DNA from: an uncultured Bacteroidota bacterium
GTDB taxonomy: Bacteria; Bacteroidota; Bacteroidia; Flavobacteriales; Flavobacteriaceae
Assembly (NCBI GenBank): GCA_902613595.1
Contig: CACMHY010000002.1
Span: 62,001-126,000, forward strand
DNA length: 64,000 bases
Direction of reading: 5' to 3'
A program made the position numbers and the translations under genes. Position 1 is the first letter of the stretch. Each line of letters opens with the position of its first letter. Positions 25,611 through 34,797 of this stretch are shown here, one piece after another. The notes below the pieces were generated by a model. That model was not told the origin of the DNA, ran no database searches, and was given only the letters and a program-made list of their open reading frames with translations.

Positions 25611-27839
25611 GTGAAAAAATATATCTTAATACTATTAAGCCTATTAGGTTTTAAACTTTCAGCACAGGAAAATCTTCAAGGAAGATTATTAACTAAAGAC
25701 GGTAGTGAAACAATACCTCTTGTTGGCGCCAATATTTTTTGGTTAAATACACAAACAGGAACTGTAACTGATCAAGAAGGTAAATTTACAATTCCTTATT
25801 TAGGTCCAGAAAGAAAACTTATACTCAGTTATATTGGTTTTAAATCAGATACATTGAGTGTTCAAAATAACAAGATATTAATCAGATTTTTAAAGCCTAG
25901 CGATACAGAATCACTGGATGAAGTAACAATTTTTCAAAGGAGAAAAGCTTTACAGAAAGCCTATTTTGAGGCACAAAATATCATAAACATAAATAGTGAA
26001 GAATTATTAAAAGCAGCATGTTGCAATCTCTCAGAAAGCTTCGAGACGAATCCTTCTATTGATGTTAATTTTTCAGATGCACTCACTGGCACTAAGCAAA
26101 TAAAAATGTTAGGACTAACCAGTCCATATTTGTTGATTAGCGAGGAAAATATTCCTATGGTTCGCGGAGCTTCTCAAGCTTATGGTCTTACTTTTACACC
26201 AGGAACATGGATTGAAAGTATTCAAATAACTAAGGGAACAGGAAGTGTAATAAATGGCTTCGAAAGTATTGCGGGTCAAATAAATACTGAAATAAAAAAA
26301 CCCTTTTCAAGTGATCCACTATTTTTTAATCTGTTCAGTTCTAATATGGGCAGACGAGAAGCAAATTTTCAAGGGAGTTTGAAACTAAATAATAAGTGGA
26401 GCACGAGTCTATTTATTCATGGTAATTTACGTAATCAAGAGATGGATAATAATGGTGACTCATTTTTAGATGCTCCACTTGGTCAGCAGGTGAATATTTT
26501 GAATCGTTGGCAATACACTGATTCAAAAAAAGGGTGGGTTGGTTTTGGGAGTATCCGTTTAATGCAAGATGAAAAGCAAGTTGGTGAATTAGGTTTTATG
26601 CCGGAAGGCGATAGATATGAAAATTTCTTTTGGGGTAGTCAGATTAATACCACTAGAATAGATACTTCTTTGAAAATCGGATATGTATTTCCTGAGTTAT
26701 CTTATAAAAGTTTTGGCTTTCAATCTGCATATAGTAATCATAGACAAGAGGCTTTTTATGGTTTTAGAAATTATGATATAGACCATCAGAGTTTTTATAG
26801 TAATCTTTTATATAACTCAATTATTGGGAATACCAAAAATAAATTCAAATTAGGATTTAATTTCTCATATGACAGTTATTTAGAAACCGTGGATGCTTTT
26901 TATTTTAATAGAAATGATATTTCGGTTGGTAGTTTCTTCGAATATAGCTATGATAGTTTGGAAAACTTTAATTTAATAGCCGGTATTAGAATTGATTCAC
27001 ATAACCGTTTGGGAACTTTTGTTACTCCTCGATTGCACCTGAGGTATCTTCCCAATGAGACTACAATATTCAGAATTTCAGGAGGAAGTGGAAGAAAAGC
27101 GGCAAATATTTTTGCTGAAAATCAAACTCTTTTTGGTACAAACCGCAAGATTAATATTTTAGAGAGCGGAGGATCTATTTATGGCTTGAATCCCGAGAAA
27201 GCTTGGAATTATGGAATTAGTATACGTCAGATTTTTAAACTTTTTGGAAGGGGTGGAGATATAACGGTGGATTATTATGTTACCAACTTTACTGATCAAG
27301 TAGTTGTAGACTGGGAATCGGAAGGTCAAATCTCATTTTATAATTTAAAGGGTTTAAGCCGCGCGAATAGCTTTCAATTTTCAATTGATTACAATCCGTA
27401 CGAGCTGATAAGTCTTCGTTTTGCTTATAAAAATTATGACGTAAAAACAACATACAATTCAGGGTTTCTGCAGAGACCATTACAAGCTCAAAATAGATTT
27501 TTTGGAAATTTTGGATGGGAAACAAAACGAAAAAATAAGGGAGCTCAATGGCGATGGGATTTAACTTACCATTATTTAGGACAACAACGATTAGTCTCTA
27601 CCATTCGAGATCCTGAAGGGGGCTACTCTCCATCTTACGGACTTTGGAATAGTCAAATAACTTATGCTTTTACTAATAAATTTGAAGTTTATAGTGGGGT
27701 TGAAAATTTAGGAAATTTTAGACAATTGAATCCAATTATTGCAGCTGATGATCCATTTGGAATTAATTTTGATTCTGCCCAGGTTTATGCACCAATTTTT
27801 GGAAGAATGATTTATGTTGGTTTACGTTTAAATTTATAA
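25611..27839 (+). CDS. TonB-dependent outer-membrane receptor of a metal module
   Basis: This 742-residue receptor has a signal peptide ending 'KLSAQ', a carboxypeptidase-regulatory-like domain (about 22-95), a TonB-box-like 'SLDEVTIF' (101-108), a plug and a beta-barrel ending in the hydrophobic-aromatic strand 'MIYVGLRLNL'. The start of the plug has adjacent cysteines (137-138), which is rare in TonB receptors. The gene begins with GTG at 25611; no ATG is available before the signal peptide. Neighbours with HMA domains point to a copper or other soft-metal ligand. No SusD partner is present, which argues against a glycan role. Confidence 0.88.
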   Translation: MKKYILILLSLLGFKLSAQENLQGRLLTKDGSETIPLVGANIFWLNTQTGTVTDQEGKFTIPYLGPERKLILSYIGFKSDTLSVQNNKILIRFLKPSDTESLDEVTIFQRRKALQKAYFEAQNIININSEELLKAACCNLSESFETNPSIDVNFSDALTGTKQIKMLGLTSPYLLISEENIPMVRGASQAYGLTFTPGTWIESIQITKGTGSVINGFESIAGQINTEIKKPFSSDPLFFNLFSSNMGRREANFQGSLKLNNKWSTSLFIHGNLRNQEMDNNGDSFLDAPLGQQVNILNRWQYTDSKKGWVGFGSIRLMQDEKQVGELGFMPEGDRYENFFWGSQINTTRIDTSLKIGYVFPELSYKSFGFQSAYSNHRQEAFYGFRNYDIDHQSFYSNLLYNSIIGNTKNKFKLGFNFSYDSYLETVDAFYFNRNDISVGSFFEYSYDSLENFNLIAGIRIDSHNRLGTFVTPRLHLRYLPNETTIFRISGGSGRKAANIFAENQTLFGTNRKINILESGGSIYGLNPEKAWNYGISIRQIFKLFGRGGDITVDYYVTNFTDQVVVDWESEGQISFYNLKGLSRANSFQFSIDYNPYELISLRFAYKNYDVKTTYNSGFLQRPLQAQNRFFGNFGWETKRKNKGAQWRWDLTYHYLGQQRLVSTIRDPEGGYSPSYGLWNSQITYAFTNKFEVYSGVENLGNFRQLNPIIAADDPFGINFDSAQVYAPIFGRMIYVGLRLNL

Positions 27840-27858
27840 TTAACTTTACAATAAAATT

Positions 27859-28197
27859 ATGAAAAAACTTATTTTCCTTTTTTTGTTTTTCATTTCGACA
27901 TCTGTTTCTGCTCAAAACGCAAAGAATAAAAAATCAAATTTCGAAGTAATTGGCAATTGTGAAATTTGTAAAAAACGAATTGAGAAAGCAGCTTTATCTT
28001 TGAAAGGAGTTAAAATGGCTTCATGGGATATACCATCAAATATTCTATCTGTTACATATAATTCAAACAAAATATCGCCAGACCAAATTCAAAGTGCTGT
28101 TGCTGATGTAGGACATGATACCCCATTATTTAAGGCTCCTGATAATGTATATAATGAGCTTCCTATGTGTTGCATTTACGAAAGAAAACCTAAATAA
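27859..28197 (+). CDS. Secreted HMA-domain metal-binding protein
   Basis: This 112-residue protein has a clear signal peptide ('LIFLFLFFISTSVSAQ') and one HMA-like domain with Asn-Cys-Glu-Ile-Cys-Lys (Cys34, Cys37). A Cys-Cys pair lies near the C-terminus (104-105). It should be a periplasmic soft-metal chaperone or scavenger that hands metal from, or to, the TonB receptor. It is the last gene before the terminator at 28200-28227. Confidence 0.85.
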   Translation: MKKLIFLFLFFISTSVSAQNAKNKKSNFEVIGNCEICKKRIEKAALSLKGVKMASWDIPSNILSVTYNSNKISPDQIQSAVADVGHDTPLFKAPDNVYNELPMCCIYERKPK

Positions 28198-28199
28198 AA

Positions 28200-28227
28200 A
28201 AAAGACCCTCTTTTATGAGGGTCTTTT
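28200..28227. terminator. Bidirectional intrinsic terminator between the metal module and groEL
   Basis: An 11-bp perfect stem (AAAAGACCCTC / GAGGGTCTTTT) with a 6-base loop has A-tracts on the left and T-tracts on the right. It can therefore stop transcription from both the convergent HMA gene and groEL. Confidence 0.9.
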
Positions 28228-28237
28228 AAAATAGTTA

Positions 28238-29887
<1,650 letters not shown>

Positions 29888-30157
29888 TTAAACGATAGCG
29901 AAAATATCGCTCTCTTTCATTATTAAATAATCCTTACCATCGTGTTGTAGTTCAGTTCCAGAATATTTTCCATAAAGAACATTATCTCCGACTTTAACAG
30001 TAATTGGATTTTCTTTTGTTCCAGAACCGACAGCGACAACAGTTCCTTTTTGTGGCTTTTCTTTTGCACTGTCTGGAATTATGATTCCAGATGACGTTTT
30101 GGTTTCAGCTGCAGCGGGTTCAACTAGAACGCGATCTGCTAAAGGTTTAATACTCAT
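29888..30157 (-). CDS. groES: Co-chaperonin GroES
   Basis: This 89-residue Hsp10 has '[11 protein letters not shown]' at its start, the mobile loop region '[12 protein letters not shown]' and '[14 protein letters not shown]'. ATG 30157 gives the normal N-terminus; an in-frame TTG at 30166 would add three residues and is less likely. The 113 bases up to secG hold candidate promoter signals: AATATTTG six bases before the ATG, a TTGGCAC, and a 16-bp element shared with the miaB upstream region. Confidence 0.97.
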   Translation of the reverse strand: MSIKPLADRVLVEPAAAETKTSSGIIIPDSAKEKPQKGTVVAVGSGTKENPITVKVGDNVLYGKYSGTELQHDGKDYLIMKESDIFAIV

Positions 30158-30190
30158 ATTATTCAAATATTTTATTTTAAATTTTACTTT

Positions 30191-30206
30191 TCATAAATTG
30201 TGCCAA
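30191..30206 (-). promoter_or_regulatory. Possible partial sigma-54-like site upstream of groES
   Basis: The minus strand reads TTGGCAC followed after five bases by ATGA. The -24 half (TGGCAC) is perfect but the -12 half lacks the GC of TTGC. A chance match is quite possible. The gene for a sigma-54-type activator is in the same gene run. Confidence 0.2.
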
Positions 30207-30238
30207 CATCTTTATTAGTCTAAAAATTTTAAATTAAG

Positions 30239-30254
30239 TGTCAGCTTGTCAGTC
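30239..30254 (-). promoter_or_regulatory. Shared 16-bp element upstream of groES
   Basis: The minus strand reads GACTGACAAGCTGACA, a repeat of TGACA eight bases apart. The same element with 14 of 16 bases identical lies upstream of miaB (34669-34684) in the same orientation. It is 82 bases before groES and just after the secG stop. A stress-promoter or regulator site is inferred, not known. Confidence 0.4.
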
Positions 30255-30270
30255 AATTATAAACAAAAAA

Positions 30271-30648
30271 TTACTTATTAGCTCCAGGAATTTCTGGTAT
30301 TGGAACTTGATTTGGATTAGCTTCTGGTATTTCTTGTATGGGTTGTTCAATTGGATTTTCAAAATTTTCAGGAATACTAGAATCTTCTATTAATTTTGAA
30401 TCATTAAGGTCATTGCCTGAAGATAGTGTAATATTTGATACCAATATTAGAGCCAAAAGTAACGTAGCCAATATCCAAGTACTACGATCCAAAAAATCTG
30501 AAGTTTTTTGAACACCACCTAATTGTTGTGTTCCACCTCCAAAGGATGAGGACAAGCCTCCACCTTTAGGATTTTGAACCATAATTACCAATACAAGCAA
30601 AAAGCATACAATAATAATCAATGCAACAAAAATAGAAAATGTGCTCAT
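30271..30648 (-). CDS. secG: Preprotein translocase subunit SecG
   Basis: This 125-residue protein has two membrane helices (about 4-23 and 55-75) around the conserved SecG loop 'MVQNPKGGGLSSSFGGGTQQLGG'-like segment at 23-45. The Pro/Asn/Glu-rich C-terminal tail of about 45 residues is longer than in E. coli and is common in Bacteroidota. SecG assists SecYEA export. Its ATG overlaps the stop of the upstream TPR gene (TGATG). Confidence 0.93.
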   Translation of the reverse strand: MSTFSIFVALIIIVCFLLVLVIMVQNPKGGGLSSSFGGGTQQLGGVQKTSDFLDRSTWILATLLLALILVSNITLSSGNDLNDSKLIEDSSIPENFENPIEQPIQEIPEANPNQVPIPEIPGANK

Positions 30649-31367
30649 CAGCTATTTTTTTGTTTTTTTAGTTTTTTAATTTCTTTAATTTGGTTTGCAA
30701 ATAAACTATTTTTTTCTGGATATTTCAAACCCAATATTTGGTATGCTTCGATAGCCTTTCTGTATTTTTTTTGTTTTACAAAGACTTTTGCCAGTGTTTC
30801 AGTCATGAGCTCGTCATTTGGCGACCAACTTTTTTCACTGAGATCTTCTATGTTTTTGTAGTTTTTATCTGGGATTATTCTTTCAGGGATTTTTAAAAAA
30901 TCATCTAATAGTTGAAAATTTTCAAGATTATCATTTTTTCCAGATAATTTTTTATCGGAGTTTAAAAAAATGGCCCATTCAGAAAATTTGAGAGTTTTCG
31001 ATGAAATGTCAAGGCTTTTTGTATTTGCATCAATGTTTTTTTCTTCGTTGACTTGACTTCCATCATGAGAAGTAAGCTTATCCTTAGTCGATCTACTTTT
31101 CTTTTTAGAAGATTTTCTGGCAATCAAATCAGTTTCAATAAATTGATATAATAAATCTCTATCATATGTTGCAACTGAAGTATGTGATAGAATTTTATCA
31201 AATGACGAAACCTTTCGCTTTTGAAGGGCTTTGAGATAATATGCTCTTACAAGATGAAAGTTTGGATAATTCTTAGAAAGCTCTTCAAGTTTTAATAAGT
31301 GATCCTGATTATTTGGATTAAAATTATCAATTAATGAAAATAAACTTTTTGAATCATTTACTACCAT
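30648..31367 (-). CDS. TPR-containing protein between lptE and secG
   Basis: This 239-residue protein is acidic and Lys-rich with no signal peptide or membrane segment. One clear TPR unit lies near the C-terminus (about 190-225: 'LAKVFVKQKKYRKAIEAYQILGLKYPEK'-like, read in parts), and a helical repeat-like region lies at the N-terminus. The middle is low-complexity and probably disordered. It overlaps lptE by 7 bases and is coupled to secG. A cytoplasmic scaffold linked to export is a guess from position only. Confidence 0.8.
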   Translation of the reverse strand: MVVNDSKSLFSLIDNFNPNNQDHLLKLEELSKNYPNFHLVRAYYLKALQKRKVSSFDKILSHTSVATYDRDLLYQFIETDLIARKSSKKKSRSTKDKLTSHDGSQVNEEKNIDANTKSLDISSKTLKFSEWAIFLNSDKKLSGKNDNLENFQLLDDFLKIPERIIPDKNYKNIEDLSEKSWSPNDELMTETLAKVFVKQKKYRKAIEAYQILGLKYPEKNSLFANQIKEIKKLKKQKNS

Positions 31368-31885
31368 TTTGCTAGTGTATCATTAAATATATCTTGTGTA
31401 ATTCTATCGAAAATCTCTTTGTGTGCTGTGTCAATCACATCATAGACTTGAAGTTCAGCAGGGAAATCATAGAAAAATGAATATGTTCTTTCAAAATTAT
31501 CATCTTCACTTTTTACATTAAAAAAACGAAAAGCAACTGCCATTCTTAGTCGATTTTGAGCAGCTGTATTTTCAGCAGTCGCAGACATCGGAGTAACACT
31601 ATATTCAGTAATTTCTCCTTCATAAATAAGTTGACCTTCTTTACTCACTAGGTTTAAGTTTGTCTGATTCATTATAATATCTTGAAGTGCGTTAGTAAAA
31701 TCATTATCTAATCCTGGTTCTACTATTGATCCAGGACGATTACCAGCAAGATTTTCAAAAAAATTAACCTGAAAAGTTGTTACACCCGGAGGGATAGACG
31801 CACCTGTGAAGGAATAAATTCCACATTTACATTGCAAAACTAAAAATGTAAATAAAACCAAAAGCTTAAATTTTTTCAGGTTCAT
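31361..31885 (-). CDS. lptE: LPS-assembly lipoprotein LptE
   Basis: This 174-residue protein matches flavobacterial LptE: 'CGIYSFTGASIPPG' after the signal, 'LQDIIMNQTNLNLVS', and 'GEITEYSVTPMSA'. LptE plugs the LptD barrel that inserts LPS in the outer membrane. The lipobox is unusual: the cysteine aligned with the family lipid-Cys (Cys21) is preceded by Lys, not Gly/Ala/Ser, and another Cys lies at 19. It overlaps the upstream activator gene by 20 bases. Confidence 0.9.
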   Translation of the reverse strand: MNLKKFKLLVLFTFLVLQCKCGIYSFTGASIPPGVTTFQVNFFENLAGNRPGSIVEPGLDNDFTNALQDIIMNQTNLNLVSKEGQLIYEGEITEYSVTPMSATAENTAAQNRLRMAVAFRFFNVKSEDDNFERTYSFFYDFPAELQVYDVIDTAHKEIFDRITQDIFNDTLAKW

Positions 31886-33134
31886 TAAGATCGAATTGTT
31901 TTATTTTTCTATATAATGTTCTTTCAGATATACCCAATTCTTTGGCCGCCAATTTACGTTTACCCTTACTTCGGATTAATGCTTGCTTAATCATCTCGAG
32001 TTCATTCTCGTGTAGGGAAAGAGGTTCCTCTTCTTCCTCTATTGTTTCGGCATAGGAATATTTATCTAAAGGCTCAACTTTATTAATTTTTTCATGGGTA
32101 TTATTGATTGGCACCGAATCTATTGTGCTTTTTTCCAGGTTAGTCTCTTTGCCATAAATTTTTTCAATTAGACTTTGATTTTTCTCATTTATTTCACTTT
32201 GACTACCATTTTTTATTAAATCAAGTGTTAGTTTCTTTAAATCATTTAGATCATTTTTCATATCAAAAAGGACTTTGTAAAGTATTTCCCTCTCAGAGCC
32301 AAAATCACTTTCACTATTTTTTTTGTTTATCAACGCTGGTAGTTGAGACTTGCGATCAGGTAGATAAGTGCCTAAGCAAGACGCATTAATTTCCCTTTCT
32401 TTTTCCAAAACAGAAATCTGTTCAGCAACGTTACGAAGCTGTCTTATATTTCCACTCCACTTGAAGTTCATTAACAATTCTTGTGAGTGTTTATCGAGTT
32501 TTATAGGTGGCATATGATATTTTTGAGCAAAGTCAGATGCAAATTTTCTAAAAAGTAAAATAATATCTTCTTTTCTCTCTCTAAGAGGTGGCAGTCCTAT
32601 TTCAACCGTGCTTAATCTGTAATATAAATCTTCTCTAAATCTTTCTCTAGATATAGCTTCAGTGATATTAACATTTGTTGCTGCTACTATTCTAACATTT
32701 GTCTTTTGAACTTTCGAAGATCCTACTTTTATAAATTCACCGCTTTCAAGAATTCTAAGTAACCGTACTTGAGTTTGCATTGGTAATTCACCTACCTCGT
32801 CAAGGAAAATAGTCCCACCATCTGCAACTTCAAAATAACCTGCTCTTGTTTGAGATGCTCCTGTAAATGCACCTTTTTCGTGACCAAAAAGTTCACTATC
32901 TATTGTCCCCTCTGGTATAGCACCACAATTCACAGCTATGTATTTATTATGTTTCCTATGTGAATATTGATGTATAATTTTTGGAATACTTTCTTTCCCA
33001 ACACCACTTTCCCCTATTACTAGAACCGAAATATCGGTATTAGAAACACGTAGGCTCTTTTCTAAAGCACGATTCAACCCAATGTTATTCCCTATGATTC
33101 CAAAACGTTGTTTAACTGATTGTAATGAATCCAT
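31866..33134 (-). CDS. Sigma-54-type AAA+ transcriptional activator without sensor domain
   Basis: About 422 residues. The AAA+ domain begins almost at once, with Walker A 'GESGVGKE' (41-48), the sigma-54 loop 'GAFTGA' (88-93), Walker B-like 'GGTIFLDEVGE' and the Arg-finger region. A long acidic linker (about 270-380) leads to a Fis-type helix-turn-helix ('LAAKELGISERTLYRKIKQ'). There is no receiver, GAF or PAS domain, so activity is not controlled in the usual way. I use ATG 33134, next to the miaB stop; the open frame continues to 33170 inside miaB. Target promoters are not known. Confidence 0.92.
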   Translation of the reverse strand: MDSLQSVKQRFGIIGNNIGLNRALEKSLRVSNTDISVLVIGESGVGKESIPKIIHQYSHRKHNKYIAVNCGAIPEGTIDSELFGHEKGAFTGASQTRAGYFEVADGGTIFLDEVGELPMQTQVRLLRILESGEFIKVGSSKVQKTNVRIVAATNVNITEAISRERFREDLYYRLSTVEIGLPPLRERKEDIILLFRKFASDFAQKYHMPPIKLDKHSQELLMNFKWSGNIRQLRNVAEQISVLEKEREINASCLGTYLPDRKSQLPALINKKNSESDFGSEREILYKVLFDMKNDLNDLKKLTLDLIKNGSQSEINEKNQSLIEKIYGKETNLEKSTIDSVPINNTHEKINKVEPLDKYSYAETIEEEEEPLSLHENELEMIKQALIRSKGKRKLAAKELGISERTLYRKIKQFDLNEPEKI

Positions 33135-33135
33135 A

Positions 33136-34605
33136 TTAAATTCGATTTGAGATTTTGATTGCTTTTCCAATTAGCGTTGCAGAAGTACAACTTTTAATTT
33201 TCACCTCAACAAATTCACCTGTTTTGTAATTTTCTTTAGGGAAAACAACAACTGTGTTTTGTTGAGTCCTTCCACTCCAAAAATATTCTGATTTTTTAGA
33301 AATCTTTTCAATTAAAACACAAACTATTTTACCTAAGTATTGCTGACTTCTATAGAGGCTATGTTTTTGTTGTTTTTTAATAATTTCATTTAAGCGTTCT
33401 TTTTTAATGTTATCCTCAATATCATCAGATATTTTTTTTGCAGCTAAAGTTCCAGGTCGTTCTGAATATGCAAACATAAATCCAAAGTCATATTTTACAT
33501 AATCCATTAGTTTTAGTGTGTTTAGGTGATCTTCAGTAGTTTCAGTTGGAAATCCTGCAATCATATCATGTGAAATTCCACAATCAGGAAGAATTTCGCG
33601 AATTGAATCTATTAGCTTAAAATATTCTTGTATTGTATGCTGGCGATTCATTTTTTTCAAAATTCTATTACTACCTGATTGAACTGGTAGGTGAATATGA
33701 TTGCAAATATTTTTGTATTTGGCCATTATTTTTATTACCTCAACAGACATATCCTGAGGATTAGATGTGGAAAATCTAATCCTAATCTTTGGAAATGCCT
33801 CGGCAACTATGCTTAATAAGTTGTGAAATCTTAATGCAGTTTTACGCTGAATGATGGAAGCCTTTTTAAAGTCTTTTTTTAAGCCACCACCATACCAGAG
33901 ATAGCTATCTACATTTTGTCCTAGCAAGGTAACTTCTTTATATCCTTTGCATTTCAGATCTTCAATTTCTTTTAAGATACTTTTAGGATCACGACTTCTT
34001 TCTCTACCTCTAGTGAATGGCACAACACAAAAGGTGCACATATTATCACAACCTCGTGTAATAGAAACGAATGCAGATATTCCATTAGAGTTTAATCTTA
34101 TTGGAGATATATCTCCATATGTTTCGTCTTTTGACAAAAGCACATTTACAGCTTCATTTTCGTTTTCAACCTCTTGTAATAGCCTAGGAATATCTTTGTA
34201 AGCATCTGGACCTACGACTAAGTCAACAATTTTTTCCTCTTCAAGAAACTTCCTTTTTAATCGTTCTGCCATACATCCCATTACACCTACCTTCATTTTA
34301 GAATTTTTTTCTTTAATCGACTCAAAAACTTCTAATCTTTTGCGAACTGTTTTTTCAGCTTTCTCTCTAATTGAGCATGTATTTATAAGAATCAAGGAAG
34401 CTTTATCTAACTTTTTAGTTATGGTATAACCATCTTTGATCAAAATAGAGGCCACTATTTCACTATCAGCAAAATTCATTTGACAACCATAGCTTTCAAT
34501 ATATACCCTTTTCGAGGTTTTCTTAATTAATTTATTTGAATAGTGATTATTTGGAATTTCCGATACAAGGTTTTTGTCCAAAGATTTAAATTCATTCGCT
34601 CCCAT
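33136..34605 (-). CDS. miaB: tRNA-2-methylthio-N6-dimethylallyladenosine synthase MiaB
   Basis: This 489-residue radical-SAM methylthiotransferase has the N-terminal UPF0004 domain with Cys in 'YGCQMNFADS', 'NTCSIREKAE' and 'GCMAER'. The radical-SAM cluster motif Cys-x3-Cys-x2-Cys is in 'RGCDNMCTFCVVP', and the C-terminus is a TRAM domain. It modifies A37 of tRNAs reading UNN codons. It is about 30-40 residues longer than E. coli MiaB because of its N-terminus. It is the first gene of the run to groEL, with the shared 16-bp element 64 bases upstream. Confidence 0.95.
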   Translation of the reverse strand: MGANEFKSLDKNLVSEIPNNHYSNKLIKKTSKRVYIESYGCQMNFADSEIVASILIKDGYTITKKLDKASLILINTCSIREKAEKTVRKRLEVFESIKEKNSKMKVGVMGCMAERLKRKFLEEEKIVDLVVGPDAYKDIPRLLQEVENENEAVNVLLSKDETYGDISPIRLNSNGISAFVSITRGCDNMCTFCVVPFTRGRERSRDPKSILKEIEDLKCKGYKEVTLLGQNVDSYLWYGGGLKKDFKKASIIQRKTALRFHNLLSIVAEAFPKIRIRFSTSNPQDMSVEVIKIMAKYKNICNHIHLPVQSGSNRILKKMNRQHTIQEYFKLIDSIREILPDCGISHDMIAGFPTETTEDHLNTLKLMDYVKYDFGFMFAYSERPGTLAAKKISDDIEDNIKKERLNEIIKKQQKHSLYRSQQYLGKIVCVLIEKISKKSEYFWSGRTQQNTVVVFPKENYKTGEFVEVKIKSCTSATLIGKAIKISNRI

Positions 34606-34652
34606 AAATTACTAAAAGGTGAAATTTTTAATTTTAAATTAATAAAATTACA

Positions 34653-34687
34653 AAAAAGACAATCATGTTGTCATTTTGTCAGTCTTT
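34653..34687 (-). promoter_or_regulatory. miaB upstream region: shared 16-bp element within a hairpin
   Basis: The 192-base gap before miaB contains GACTGACAAAATGACA (minus strand, 34669-34684), nearly identical to the element upstream of groES. It is flanked by AAAAAGAC / GTCTTTTT arms, so the same bases could also fold into a weak terminator for the upstream MBL gene. The rest of the gap is AT-rich without an evident gene. Confidence 0.4.
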
Positions 34688-34797
34688 TTATTTGAGGCTT
34701 TGTACCTTGATAATATAATTAACAGGTAAAAATATTATACATCATTCTCAATTTTTTTGGTTTTTTATGTTTGCAAAATTTATTTAACTCAAGATTT

